Shown here: positions 43,401 through 50,845 of the stretch, piece after piece
Numbering within the stretch: the first letter of the stretch is position 1
Layout of the letters: every line of letters begins with the position of its first letter
Assembly: GCA_021776825.1 (NCBI GenBank)
Contig: JAJFFG010000110.1
Coordinates: 1 to 64,000, forward strand
Length of the DNA: 64,000 bases
Direction of reading: 5' to 3'
DNA from: Planctomycetota bacterium
Lineage (GTDB): Bacteria; Planctomycetota; JAJSAM01; JAJVHW01
Notes under the pieces: generated by a model
What the model was told of the DNA's origin: nothing
Seen by the model: only the letters and a program-made list of their open reading frames with translations
Databases searched by the model: none
Made by a program: the position numbers and the translations under genes

Positions 43401-44095
43401 TCACCTGCACCAACGCCGCGAAGTCCGGTGACATGCTGGTGCAGCACTTCGCGTTCACGGTGAGCGACGACGACGGCATCGTCTACGACGGCACCACGTA
43501 CTTCGGCTTCTTCACGGCGGCTGCGCTAGCGGATCAGAAGGGCGTCATCGGCGCCGCTCTTCGCGAGCTCACCGCCGACGAGCTGGCGAGCGCGCAGTCG
43601 TTCCCGGCCCCCGACGGAGCGCCGTTCGCATCGGGTCCGCTCCGCATGGTCGACGACGTCGAGATCTGGCTCCCCGATGGCGGCGAACACGGACTCGGGT
43701 ACCTGCGCGGCGGGATCGACGTCGACGCCGAGGCATGGTTCTTCAAGGCCCACTTCGTCGGCGACGCCGTCTGGCCCGGTTCGTTGGGGCTCGAGTCGTT
43801 CGTCCAACTTCTCGAGGCTGCGGCAGCCCGGCGCTGGGAGCTGGGGCCTGGCGATCGCTTCGACGCGACGGCACCCGGCACGACCCACGAGTGGACCTAC
43901 CGCGGCCAGATTCTGCCGACGCGGCACCGCGTGACCCTCGAGGCGACCATCACCGCGTGGGACGACGCGACGCGCACCGTCACCGCCGACGGCCTCCTCA
44001 CTGTGGACGGCCTCGCCATCTACGCGATGAAGGCCTTCACGGTCCGCATCGTCGCCGAGGCATCCGACCCGCCACACGATAGGATCGCCCTGTGA
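37406..44095 (+). CDS. pfaC: Pfa megasynthase: KS-CLF-AT-tandem FabA-like DH
   Basis: 2,229 residues, starting 9 bases after the previous stop. Ketosynthase about 3-450 with cysteine 190 in DAACASS, plus ECHGTGTPKGD and NVGHLLTGAG. A chain-length-factor domain about 470-820, where the active-site cysteine is replaced (GLSSEETSG, 657-665). Acyltransferase about 945-1255 with serine 1044 in GYSLGETAGLFALG, the PfaB-type motif. A Pro-rich linker about 1315-1390. Then four hotdog units from about 1450: two lack the catalytic histidine (DVLPGMWYLDHG; GWYFDAAGSDRMP) and two have it (WFLTCHFVDDMVMPGTLMYE; WFFKAHFVGDAVWPGSLG). This is the pseudo-DH1/DH1/pseudo-DH2/DH2 set of PfaC, and KS-CLF-AT-DH-DH matches the third protein of myxobacterial Pfa clusters but without its C-terminal acyltransferase. 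Confidence 0.9.
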   Translation: MARSIAIVGIGGVFPGAPDVDALWRLVREGRDAASEPPSGRWMLHPALAHAPGDPAPDRVLSRRGCFLRDFRFAPRDLDLDAELLARLDPSVHVTLHAAREAFEHGVTDGLDRTRVGVVLGHIALPTDGASAIARATIGRTLRELVGDSAAVDVEDDPHPLNRYVAGLPAGAVARGLGLGGVRFTLDAACASSLYALHLACEELAAGRADAMLAGGASRPDALYTQMGFSQLRALSPSGECTPFDARADGLVVGEGAGMFLLKRLDDAVAAGDTIHGVVRGVGLSNDVEGSVLAPSGAGQLRALRAAYADAGWEPTDIDLVECHGTGTPKGDAVEIGALRALWDDNETDAAARTDLCVVGSVKSNVGHLLTGAGAVGLTKVLLALRHAELPPTAHFERAADRVPLADGPFEVLSEPRAWPERADGAPRRAAVSAFGFGGINAHVLVEEWRADVAPPAQPAQPAVAPPRVAVIGVAARLGNWESRSDVRLGLLRSKPRAPAPATRDYGADAARSDDDAGVHEAGPIRIRPGRFRIPPSELASMLPQQAVMLDVAARALGDAGALAAPGDRTPRLRSGVFVGMSLDLETTTFHLRWWIEAQATTWVAEGADPAEVDAWIDVLMDAVGPPLTADRTLGALGGVVASRIAREFRFGATSFGLSSEETSGLTALMLGVRALERGDLDEALVGAVDLQTDVRARQAARAAGRLRGAPGDGAVALVLKRLDDARRDGDRVLAVIDEIDARGGGGLGEDTPLTRENEPCESATRVVGDTGAARGLVDVARAVLSLDGQILPGGAAPAQHWLRDRVDGPRRAVISDTGVDGSAVTVVLEGDEQTPPRALPLGPPRHGLFVVEAASREDLRGALDALDSLARATSGMNSVHAAARAWWRDHPSTGEGVAVALVARDTADLVDRIEEARQIVAGSRMPLRGDGARVFFSADPLARHGGVAFVFPGSGCHFHGMGRGLATAFPAVIAKRDRTNERLRSQLAADHFWGAAEPDAAHGPGPALDDLRPHITGQVALGTLVSDVVRHFGVQPTASIGYSLGETAGLFALGGWNDRDGMLRRIDRTTLFTLDLAGPCDAARAVWGVPGSEAVDWVMGVVDRPADEVRDALAAFDRAYLLIVNTDDECVIGGDRVQVGDAVAVLGSAFLPLEGVTTVHCDVVEPVRNAYHALHVFDDAAAPEDIRFYSCAWGRAYDVTSTSGADSIVENALHGFDFPRVVRQAWQDGVRVFVEMGPGSSATRMIGRILHDVPHRAAAVCFPGREPLEALLCALGRLAVEGAPLDLAPLYAEEERPGEGPEEVAGPQAVVVHGGGAPLHVPPPPSAPHVAPPPPPPETAPEPAPASALPESPTEPLPAVPITSAPISAPTIALVGEDPVVAGLARAAEARGRAHDGFLRLSDALTRTMTANLHTQTALIARGEVGTDPVRARAPTDAAHVPSLAPAPYLDRDQCLEFARGSIASVLGPEWADADTYSTRVRLPDEPLMLVDRILSIEGEPLSMTSGRIVTEHDVLPGMWYLDHGCAPVCIAVESGQADLFLSAHLGIDLVTRGDAVYRLLDARVEFHGPLPRVGQTVRYDIRIQRFFRQGETRLFRFEFEGTIDGEPVITMRDGTAGFFTQAELDAGQGIVLIARDMEQRPGVRPVDWCDLAPHGTCTLDEPGVEALRRGDLATAFGPDFANLPVTSPPGLPGGRMRLVDRITELDTQGGRFGLGRVRAEADIHPDDWFLTCHFVDDMVMPGTLMYECCLHTLRALVTRLGWVAEDEAITYEPIVGVASSLRCRGQVLTTTRVAAYEIEIKELGYGPEPYAIADAMMYADGRAIVRMENMSLRMTGVTREQLEALWSDREPPLPAFTREGILAYAQGRPSDAWGPTYLPFDDERFLARLPAPPYSFVTRVLSATSPAFEVRAGVRVVAEYDVPDAGTDDGWYFDAAGSDRMPFTVFLETPLQVCGWTSAYMGSALTSDKALHYRNLGGVATLHRPVRPGHGTLRTEVTCTNAAKSGDMLVQHFAFTVSDDDGIVYDGTTYFGFFTAAALADQKGVIGAALRELTADELASAQSFPAPDGAPFASGPLRMVDDVEIWLPDGGEHGLGYLRGGIDVDAEAWFFKAHFVGDAVWPGSLGLESFVQLLEAAAARRWELGPGDRFDATAPGTTHEWTYRGQILPTRHRVTLEATITAWDDATRTVTADGLLTVDGLAIYAMKAFTVRIVAEASDPPHDRIAL

Positions 44096-44667
44096 GCGCC
44101 ACACCCAAGCTGCCGCAGACGTATCCGTCGCGACCCTCGATGCAGGGCCTCGTGCTGCTGCTGACGATCGGCTGGCTGCCGGTCGGGATCTGGGTCGCGT
44201 GGTCGCTGTTCGCGAATCCGGCTGGCCGGACCGCGGGGGGCCTCGGCTTCGTCGGGGTCTGGCTGGCCGTGGCGCTGTTCCTGGCCTGGCGACTCGACAT
44301 GCTATTCGCCAAGATGTCGGTCACCGTGCGCGGCGTGAGTCGCAACGGACTCGTGCGGCGCTCCGGGATCGTGTGGAACGGCATCGGCCGCGTCCGCATC
44401 TGGGCTGTCGATCCGGGCGGTTCGGGGGCTCAGTTCTTCCGCGCCTTGACCGGCGTCGGGAGCGGAGAGGTCGTCGAGCGCAACGCGGCTGCCGGACACG
44501 ACCTGCTGACCGACGAACGGGCCCGCACCGGGCTGATCGCGAATGCCATGCTCTACGACCTGCGCGGCAAGCCGTGCGTCGAACTGGTGAACGCCTTCGA
44601 CTGGCCGGCGATGCAGACCCTCGCCGCCGTCGCGAGAGAGCACGAGATCGAGGTCGTCCTCGCGTGA
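44092..44667 (+). CDS. Small membrane protein with a PH-like domain
   Basis: 191 residues. The GTG start overlaps the stop of the synthase gene. Two membrane helices (LVLLLTIGWLPVGIWVAWSL and FVGVWLAVALFLAWRL) precede a beta-rich domain whose pattern (MSVTVRGVSRNGLVRRSGIV, then WNGIGRVRIW) resembles bacterial PH-domain membrane proteins. No catalytic residues are visible. Its position between the Pfa synthase and the acyltransferase fusion, coupled on both sides, suggests a role in handling or anchoring the lipid machinery. That role is inferred only from context. Confidence 0.7.
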   Translation: MSATPKLPQTYPSRPSMQGLVLLLTIGWLPVGIWVAWSLFANPAGRTAGGLGFVGVWLAVALFLAWRLDMLFAKMSVTVRGVSRNGLVRRSGIVWNGIGRVRIWAVDPGGSGAQFFRALTGVGSGEVVERNAAAGHDLLTDERARTGLIANAMLYDLRGKPCVELVNAFDWPAMQTLAAVAREHEIEVVLA

Positions 44668-47600
44668 GCGATGAGCGCGCAGGCGGCCCCTGGTGGCGGC
44701 TCGTGCGCTGGCTCGCGTGGGCGGCCATTCGCGTCTACTACCGCTCGTTCGACGTGAAGGGCGACCATCAGGTGCCGGCCGAGGGGCCCGTGCTGGTCGT
44801 CGTCAACCACCCGAACTCGATCCTCGACGCTGCGGCGCTGCTCCTCGCGATCGACCGTCCGGTGCGCTTCGGCGCCAAGGCGCCGCTGTTCCGGTCGAAG
44901 ATTCTGGGCACCGTGCTCCGACGCATCGGCGGCATTCCGATCCATCGACGTGGCGACGCCGGCTCCGATCCAGAGAGCAACCAGGCGACGTACGCGCAGT
45001 ACATCGCAGCGCTGCATCGCGGCGAGGTCTGCGCGATCTTCCCGGAGGGCTTCACGCACCTCGATCCCGAGCTGAAGTACGTGAAGGCCGGCGCCGGCCG
45101 CATCGCGAAGGCGGCGGTCACCGAGTTCGACGGTGATCTGAACCTGGTCGTGCTGCCCGTCGGCTTGACGTTTCGCCCCGAGCAGGTCTTCCGCGGCGAT
45201 GCGTTCGTGCGGATCGGCGCCCCGTTCGCGATCGATGACCTGCGCGACGCGCCGCGCGAGGAGGCGATCCCCGAGCTGCAGACTCGCATGACGGAGGCGC
45301 TGCGGCCGCTGATCCTGCACTTGGAGAGCACCGATCACCGGCCGCTCGTGCAGGGCGTGGCGAAGGTGATGCACGACGATCTGCGGACGACCGGCGCCAT
45401 CGATCCGCTGCCGGCGATCGCCGACGCCGAACGTATGGCGGGTCGCTGCCTCAATCACTTCCTCGAGACCGATCCCGATCTCGTCGGGCGCGTGCGCCGT
45501 CGGTACGAGGCGTATCGCCGACTCTCCGACACGCTTCGTGTCCCGGCCACCGCGCTGCGCATGCGAGACCGCCCGATCCGATGGCTGCTCGCGATGCTCG
45601 GCACGACCCTGCTCCTCGTGCTCGGTCTGCCCGTCTTTGCCGTGGGCATGTTGACGGCGTATGCGCCGGGTCGTTTGACCGACGTGCTCGCGCAGCGGGT
45701 CGCGAAGCGTGAAGGCAGCGACGCCGCTCTCGTCGTCGCGCGGATCGTGATCGGCGCGGTCGTGTTCGGTGTGTTCTGGGGCCTCCTACTCTGGCTCATC
45801 TACGACTGGTCCGCGAGTCTCCCGGCCACGGGCGCAGCCGGTCTCGTGCTCGCCGCCTCGGGGATCTACACGGCCCGCTTCCGCACGCGCGCACAGGGTT
45901 GGATCCACCGCGGCCTCTCGTTGTCTCCCGCGTTCGTTCGGCGCGGCGCCGTGCGGCGTGTCGCGGAAGAACGAGAACGGCTCCTGTGGATCCTCAACGA
46001 GTCGCTGCTGCGCTACGAGACCGAGACCGGGGAGTCCTCGCTTCCGACCGATGCCGCGCGTCGCCGCGAGCAGGAGCGTCGCTCGCGGAAGAAGTTCGTA
46101 CGCCGCCAACTCGCGGTCGTCGCACTCGCGTGCGTGGGGCTGTGGCTGCTCCCCGGGCGCGGCGACACGGAGCTCTCGCGACTGGCGGACACCGAGTCGC
46201 CGTGGATGTCGCTGGCAGAGTCCGACGCGTCGGCCGCCGTGCGGCAGGACGCCGGTCGGCTCGCCGGCTACCTCGCGCAGCTCAGTCACGCGGAGAAGCG
46301 ATCGAACCGACTGCGTCGCGAGTTCCGCGAGGGCGATCGCACGTACTACGATTCCGACGACGACGCCGCTGTGCGCGATGCGTTGCTCGAGTTCCTGTCG
46401 GCGCGCGACGGACTCATGCGCATCGCGTGGTTCTATCGCGATGCGCTGAACGCACCCGAGGACCTGCGGGCACCCGCCTTCGTTCTCGCCCACACGGCGA
46501 CCGTCGAGGCCGTGGCGCGTGGCATGCAGCTGGTCGAGACGTTCGGCGACGACAGTGAGGCGCGGCGCAAGCTGAACGAGCGCGACCGCACGCGCGGCAT
46601 CCCGAGCGGCGTGTTTGACAGCGTGCGCGCGAACCTCGCTGACGTGCAGGCGCTGGAGACCCTCTCCGAAGGCGTTGCGCACTTCGAGAGGATGCGACAG
46701 GGCGACGCGCTGCCGACCGGCGAGCCGTGGGACGGACTCATCCTCGCGGCTGCACGCGGTGCCGATGTCGTCGAGGACCTGTCGGAACGCGTCGCGCAGT
46801 ACCGCTTCGATGCGAGTGTCCGTCACGCGGTGCAGCGTGGCGACACGGTGCGCTACGACGTGTCCGCGGTCGTCTCCACCTGGGTGGGCGACGCGCGCGT
46901 GAAGACGACACCCGGCGGACACGGTCAGATCACGGCCGAACAGGTCGAGTGGGTTCGCGGCCAACTGCAGCCCGGCGACATCGTCCTCGAACGTCGCAAC
47001 TGGTATCTCTCGAACGCGTTCCTGCCTGGCTTCTGGCCACACGCGACGCTGTACGTCGGGGGCGAGGCGGGCGTCGAGGCGCTCGGGATCGCCGACGATC
47101 CGCGCGTCGTGCCGCGTCTCGATGACATGCGACGGGAGGACCCGCACGGCGGCGCGAGCGTCATCATCGAAGCCATCTCAGACGGCGTCGTCTTCACCTC
47201 GCTCGAGTACTCGGTGGGAGGGGCGGACGCGATCTGCGTCTTCCGCCCACGGCTGCCGCCCGAGCAGATCGCCGAGGCAGTCGCACGCGCCATCGGTCAC
47301 CACGGCAAGCCCTACGACTTCGACTTTGACTTCTTCTCGACCGACAAGCTCGTGTGCACGGAGGTCGTCTACCAGGCGTACGACCCGGTGCTACATCTCG
47401 AGCTGGAGGAGATCGCGGGTCGCAAGACGCTGCCCGCGCTCGCGTTCGTGCGGCGCTGGAAGGACGACGTGGATCGCGGCAAGCCGTCGCTGGATCTGAT
47501 CCTGTTCATCGACCACGACGAAACCACGGGCGTCGCGCGTATCGCCGACGCCGAAACGCTCGTCGAGTCGCTCGATCGCCCTGGACTCGCACTGCTGCAG

Positions 47601-47693
47601 GCACGCCGCGGCGTTCCGGGCTTCCTCACGCCGGTCACGATCGGCCTGGTGGCCTTCATGATCGTCGGCCTGACGCTCCTGCGCCGCCGCTGA
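44664..47693 (+). CDS. PlsC-type acyltransferase fused to a permuted NlpC/YiiX papain-like domain
   Basis: 1,009 residues, from GTG 44664 overlapping the previous stop. Residues about 20-230 form a PlsC/AGPAT domain: VVNHPNSILDAAALL (the HX4D motif as NHPNSILD) and FPEGFTHLDP. Several membrane helices follow (ML GTTLLLVLGLPVFAVGM region, VARIVIGAVVFGVFWGLLLW, and a third near residue 480). A helical middle part leads to a YiiX/YaeF-like permuted NlpC/P60 domain about 765-960, with GDIVLERR, histidine 793 in WPHATLYVG and cysteine 898 in LVCTEVVYQAY. A last membrane helix ends the protein. PlsC would esterify the Pfa product to a lysophospholipid or glycerol phosphate. The papain-like domain may be an amidase, lipid acyl hydrolase or LRAT-like transferase. 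I know of no characterised protein with this fusion. Confidence 0.85.
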   Translation: MSDERAGGPWWRLVRWLAWAAIRVYYRSFDVKGDHQVPAEGPVLVVVNHPNSILDAAALLLAIDRPVRFGAKAPLFRSKILGTVLRRIGGIPIHRRGDAGSDPESNQATYAQYIAALHRGEVCAIFPEGFTHLDPELKYVKAGAGRIAKAAVTEFDGDLNLVVLPVGLTFRPEQVFRGDAFVRIGAPFAIDDLRDAPREEAIPELQTRMTEALRPLILHLESTDHRPLVQGVAKVMHDDLRTTGAIDPLPAIADAERMAGRCLNHFLETDPDLVGRVRRRYEAYRRLSDTLRVPATALRMRDRPIRWLLAMLGTTLLLVLGLPVFAVGMLTAYAPGRLTDVLAQRVAKREGSDAALVVARIVIGAVVFGVFWGLLLWLIYDWSASLPATGAAGLVLAASGIYTARFRTRAQGWIHRGLSLSPAFVRRGAVRRVAEERERLLWILNESLLRYETETGESSLPTDAARRREQERRSRKKFVRRQLAVVALACVGLWLLPGRGDTELSRLADTESPWMSLAESDASAAVRQDAGRLAGYLAQLSHAEKRSNRLRREFREGDRTYYDSDDDAAVRDALLEFLSARDGLMRIAWFYRDALNAPEDLRAPAFVLAHTATVEAVARGMQLVETFGDDSEARRKLNERDRTRGIPSGVFDSVRANLADVQALETLSEGVAHFERMRQGDALPTGEPWDGLILAAARGADVVEDLSERVAQYRFDASVRHAVQRGDTVRYDVSAVVSTWVGDARVKTTPGGHGQITAEQVEWVRGQLQPGDIVLERRNWYLSNAFLPGFWPHATLYVGGEAGVEALGIADDPRVVPRLDDMRREDPHGGASVIIEAISDGVVFTSLEYSVGGADAICVFRPRLPPEQIAEAVARAIGHHGKPYDFDFDFFSTDKLVCTEVVYQAYDPVLHLELEEIAGRKTLPALAFVRRWKDDVDRGKPSLDLILFIDHDETTGVARIADAETLVESLDRPGLALLQARRGVPGFLTPVTIGLVAFMIVGLTLLRRR

Positions 47694-47697
47694 CTTC

Positions 47698-47719
47698 GGG
47701 CGCGTGAGATCGCGTGCCC
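47698..47719 (+). terminator. Possible terminator hairpin after the Pfa operon
   Basis: GGGCGCG (47698-47704) pairs with CGTGCCC (47713-47719) around an eight-base loop, with one G-U pair. No T-run follows, so intrinsic termination is uncertain. Confidence 0.3.
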
Positions 47720-47786
47720 GGGACCGTCAGGCGTGGCGCCCTCGTGAGAGAGGGGGGATAGGATCGTCGCACCCTCGGAGACGTGC

Positions 47787-49385
47787 ATGCGCAAGGCGAC
47801 GGTGCTCTGGATCTCGGCGGCCTGTTTCGGGCTGCTCGTCGTCGGCTGCGCCGGACTCTGTCTCGTGGCGGACTCCCTCGAAGGCGGCTGGCTCCTCGAG
47901 GACGTGCCCACGGCCGACGCGCTCTTCGATGACGCCGACGCCGACTTCCACGACGGGCGGTTCGAGCGCGCGCTGAAACTCGTCGATGAGGGGCTCGAGC
48001 TCGATCCGCTCTCTGCGCGCGGATGGTGCGCGCGCGGCGCCACTCTCAGTCGCCTGGACCGCCGTGCGGAGGAGGAGGCGAGCTACGCAAGGTCACTGGC
48101 GATCGATCCGGAGTACGCGTGGGCGCACTTCAGTCTCGCGCACCTCCACGAGGACGACGGCGACTGGGACGCTGCGTTCGCGTCCATGGAGGCGGCGTTC
48201 GCACAGGGCGACGAGGAGGCGGAATTCTACCAGTACCGCGGGTGGCTGCGGCTCACGACGAAGACCGACGTACCGGGAGCGCGCGCCGACTTCGACCGGG
48301 CTCTGGAGCTGGATCGCGACCACTTCTGGGCCCGTCAGAACCGAGGTTGGCTGTTCGAGGAAAGCGGGGACTTCGCGGCGGCCGAGCCGGACTATCGGCA
48401 TGCGATCAAACTGGACCCCGAGCAGGCGTTCCCCCACGTCGGGCTCTCGCGGTGCCTCGCGGCCACCGGGCGTTCGTCCGAGGCCATCCCGCTTCGCCGC
48501 CGAGCCGCCGAGCTCGATCCGGAGGGGTGGTCGCTGCCGCTCGTGGAGTGGCGTCGGTTGGTCACCGCCGCACGCAAGGAGACCGGGTCGGCGGAGCTCC
48601 GGCTGGCCCTCGTGCAGGCCGAGGTCGCGGAACTGCGCAGTCTCGAGTTCCTACGTGAGGTCGAGGTGGCGGAGCAGAGCGTGGACGACTTTGGCGAGGA
48701 GGTGCAGGCCCGTGTCGAGAGCACATCGTCCGCCGGACAACGCGACGATATGGAGGCCGGGCTGAGGCGCCTCGGCATGCTCCCGCGGCGCACGGCGACG
48801 GACGTGAGCACGACCGAGGGCGAGGACGCTCCGGCCGACGACCTCGCGTCGCAGGTGACCGCTGCGTTGAAGTCGCAGGTCTGGGCGTACTACGACCCGG
48901 ACGCCGATCGCTTCACGTTCGTCGCCGAGGGTCTGCCGATCGATCTCCTCGAGCTGACTGCGGCCCACGAGCTGGTGCACGCGCTCCAGGACCAGCACTT
49001 CGACCTGGGAGTGTTCCTCGAGCGGGCGACCCGCAAGGAGCCCGACGCCCCTCGCAACGATGATGCGCTGCTCGCCGCGCGCTGTGTCGCCGAGGGTGAG
49101 GCGACATTCGTGCAGACCGCCTGGCAGTTGAGCGCTCAGATACCCCTGCCTGCCGAAGGCCGCCTGAACATGACGGCCATGGCGCTGCAGGTGACCGCCG
49201 CCATGGATCTCGAGCAGCTGATCGACATGTCGTTCGCGATAGCTGCTGGTCTCGCGGAGGACCACCCGCTGCGCCGCGCGACGGCGCAGGCGAAATCCAT
49301 CCCCCGCTACGTGCTTCTGTCGCTCATGGGTGCGCATCGACGCCGCCGTGCACGGGGAGCTCTTGCTCGACGTGCTGCTGCGTGA
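47787..49385 (+). CDS. TPR lipoprotein with a zinc metallopeptidase motif, 3' end broken
   Basis: 532 residues as read. Lipoprotein signal (TVLWISAACFGLLVVGC), then about five tetratricopeptide repeats (residues 45-260, for example GRFERALKLVDEGLELDPLS), a helical linker and a peptidase-like domain with TAAHELVHALQDQHFDL, which contains HELVH, and EGEATFVQ. The last 18 residues (GAHRRRRARGALARRAAA) are arginine-rich and out of character: the true continuation is in the +1 frame from about 49330 (IDAAVHGELLLDVLLREMEV). GGAG precedes the ATG and a TAGGAT box is at 47759-47764. It may be a pseudogene or carry a sequence error. Confidence 0.7.
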   Translation: MRKATVLWISAACFGLLVVGCAGLCLVADSLEGGWLLEDVPTADALFDDADADFHDGRFERALKLVDEGLELDPLSARGWCARGATLSRLDRRAEEEASYARSLAIDPEYAWAHFSLAHLHEDDGDWDAAFASMEAAFAQGDEEAEFYQYRGWLRLTTKTDVPGARADFDRALELDRDHFWARQNRGWLFEESGDFAAAEPDYRHAIKLDPEQAFPHVGLSRCLAATGRSSEAIPLRRRAAELDPEGWSLPLVEWRRLVTAARKETGSAELRLALVQAEVAELRSLEFLREVEVAEQSVDDFGEEVQARVESTSSAGQRDDMEAGLRRLGMLPRRTATDVSTTEGEDAPADDLASQVTAALKSQVWAYYDPDADRFTFVAEGLPIDLLELTAAHELVHALQDQHFDLGVFLERATRKEPDAPRNDDALLAARCVAEGEATFVQTAWQLSAQIPLPAEGRLNMTAMALQVTAAMDLEQLIDMSFAIAAGLAEDHPLRRATAQAKSIPRYVLLSLMGAHRRRRARGALARRAAA

Positions 49386-49743
49386 GATGGAGGTTGCCGG
49401 CGCCGTCGCGAAGAAGGCCGCCGCGGGTTGGGACGGGGATCTCTACACGGCGTATCGCCGACCGGACGGACACGTGGCCGTCGTGCTGCTGACCACGTGG
49501 GATACGAAGACGGATGCGCGCGAGTTCTTCGGCGCGTACGCCGGCGGACTGCCGGCGAAGTACCCGGGCGGCGTGCCGCAGGCGAACGACGTGGATACGG
49601 TCTGGCTCGACTGCGACTCGCTCGGGCAGACGGCGGCGCGACTGCGCGGACACGAGGTGATCTCCGTCGAGGGCTTCGACCGCGAGACGACAACGGCCGT
49701 GCTGGCCGCTGTGTCCGCGGCGCCGATCGAGTACGTCGAGTAG
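49330..49743 (+). pseudogene. Displaced 3' part of the TPR metallopeptidase gene
   Basis: Encodes about 137 residues without its own start context (VHGELLLDVLLREMEVAGAV, AAGWDGDLYTAYRRPDGHV, TWDTKTDAREFF). The AAAGWDGD and WDTxxDAxEFF elements are the usual C-terminal part of peptidases of the upstream HExxH type. Relatives also have a segment of several dozen residues before this point that seems absent here, so an internal deletion that shifted the frame is more likely than a single-base error. This is inference from memory of the family. Confidence 0.55.
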
Positions 49744-49793
49744 GCTGCGTAGATCCGAGGTGGGTCCCACGTGGACCAGAGCAGGAGGCGCCG

Positions 49794-50342
49794 ATGCCGT
49801 TCCCGTTCCGTGCGCTACGACGCCTGACGGCGTACGCGGTCGTCGTGTTCATCACGCTGGGCGCGGCGTGGGTGCTCGACACGCGCGGGCGTGACGCCGC
49901 GGCGCGACAGGAATGCCGCGCTCACGTCCGTCTACTGACCGACTTCGTGCGCGCGGAGATCATCCGCTACGGCCCTCCGGCAGACACCGGTCGCGCGCTG
50001 CTCGAACGACTCGACGAGCGGCTGCCTCTCGCGTTCGGCGGTGGCCGTCGGATGATCTGTGAGGACGACGAGAACGGCGCGACGTGCTCGTACGCGACCC
50101 GGGACTTCACGCGGTTCCCGTTGACGGGTGACCGAAGCGAGTGGCTCGTCTGCGAACGCGCGGGGCACCACGTCGATGGACTGTTCGTCGGCCTCGTCGA
50201 CGGATCCGTGCAGTTCGTCACTCGCGAGGAGCTCGGTCTCGACCCGGACGAGCCGATCGTGGTCGGTCCCCAGTCGACGTGCGAGCCGCTGTCGCAGATG
50301 ACGCACGACGCCGTGGCTGGCGAGACGGCGGCCGTCCGATGA
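49794..50342 (+). CDS. Hypothetical membrane-anchored protein with an H-X9-DG motif
   Basis: 182 residues, ATG 49794 preceded by GGAGG. One N-terminal hydrophobic helix (LTAYAVVVFITLGAAWVL), then a soluble domain. Near the C-terminus a histidine is followed by nine residues and Asp-Gly (H-VDGLFVGLV-DG-SVQFV), the H-X9-DG signature found at the end of planctomycetal DUF1559 pseudopilin-like proteins. The pilin N-terminal cleavage motif is not clear, so it is a divergent relative. Its stop overlaps the start of the next gene. Confidence 0.65.
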   Translation: MPFPFRALRRLTAYAVVVFITLGAAWVLDTRGRDAAARQECRAHVRLLTDFVRAEIIRYGPPADTGRALLERLDERLPLAFGGGRRMICEDDENGATCSYATRDFTRFPLTGDRSEWLVCERAGHHVDGLFVGLVDGSVQFVTREELGLDPDEPIVVGPQSTCEPLSQMTHDAVAGETAAVR

Positions 50343-50803
50343 GCGAGCGCTCGCGGCTGACGATCGAGGGCGACGTCTCCGAGCCGGTGGCGCTGGCCCG
50401 GGACGACATTGTGGCTCTGCCCGACCAGGTGGACGACGTCGGAGCGCACGTGCCGCGACGCACCGGCCGCGCCGTGCGGTTGGCGACGTTGCTCGACCGC
50501 GCTGGTCGCGGCGCCGACGCGACGCACGTGACGTTCACATCGGCCGATGGGTTCTGCGCCAGCGTGCCGCTACCGCCCGTGCTCGGTGCACTCGTCGTCC
50601 ACTCGGTGGGCGACGGACCGCTCCCGGACGAGAGTGGAGGGCCGTTCCGGATGCTCATCCCGGACGCGGCCGCGTGTCACCAGGACGTGATCGACACGTG
50701 CGCGAACGTCAAGCATCTGGCGCGCATCCGGCTGACTGTGGGACCGGGCGAGGACTCGCGCCCAGCGAGCGCGACGGCACACCGGCGCCTCCGCGATGCG
50801 TAG
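50339..50803 (+). CDS. Small molybdopterin-binding-domain protein
   Basis: 154 residues, ATG overlapping the previous stop. It resembles the short form of the oxidoreductase molybdopterin-binding (sulfite oxidase/YedY) domain: TGRAVRLATLLDRAGRGADA, TFTSADGFCASVPLPPVL, DESGGPFRMLIPDAAACHQD and VKHLARIRLT match its strand-and-loop pattern. There is no signal peptide. Whether it binds the cofactor is uncertain; the cysteine in DGFCAS is one candidate ligand. No molybdenum cofactor genes are nearby. Confidence 0.7.
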   Translation: MSERSRLTIEGDVSEPVALARDDIVALPDQVDDVGAHVPRRTGRAVRLATLLDRAGRGADATHVTFTSADGFCASVPLPPVLGALVVHSVGDGPLPDESGGPFRMLIPDAAACHQDVIDTCANVKHLARIRLTVGPGEDSRPASATAHRRLRDA

Positions 50804-50845
50804 CATTCCCGCGCGCGCTGCGTAGGGTGTTCGCCGAGACGAGCG

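Noticed and set aside
41477-43447. 656-codon open frame on the minus strand
   Set aside because: Antisense shadow of the dehydratase region of the second Pfa megasynthase.
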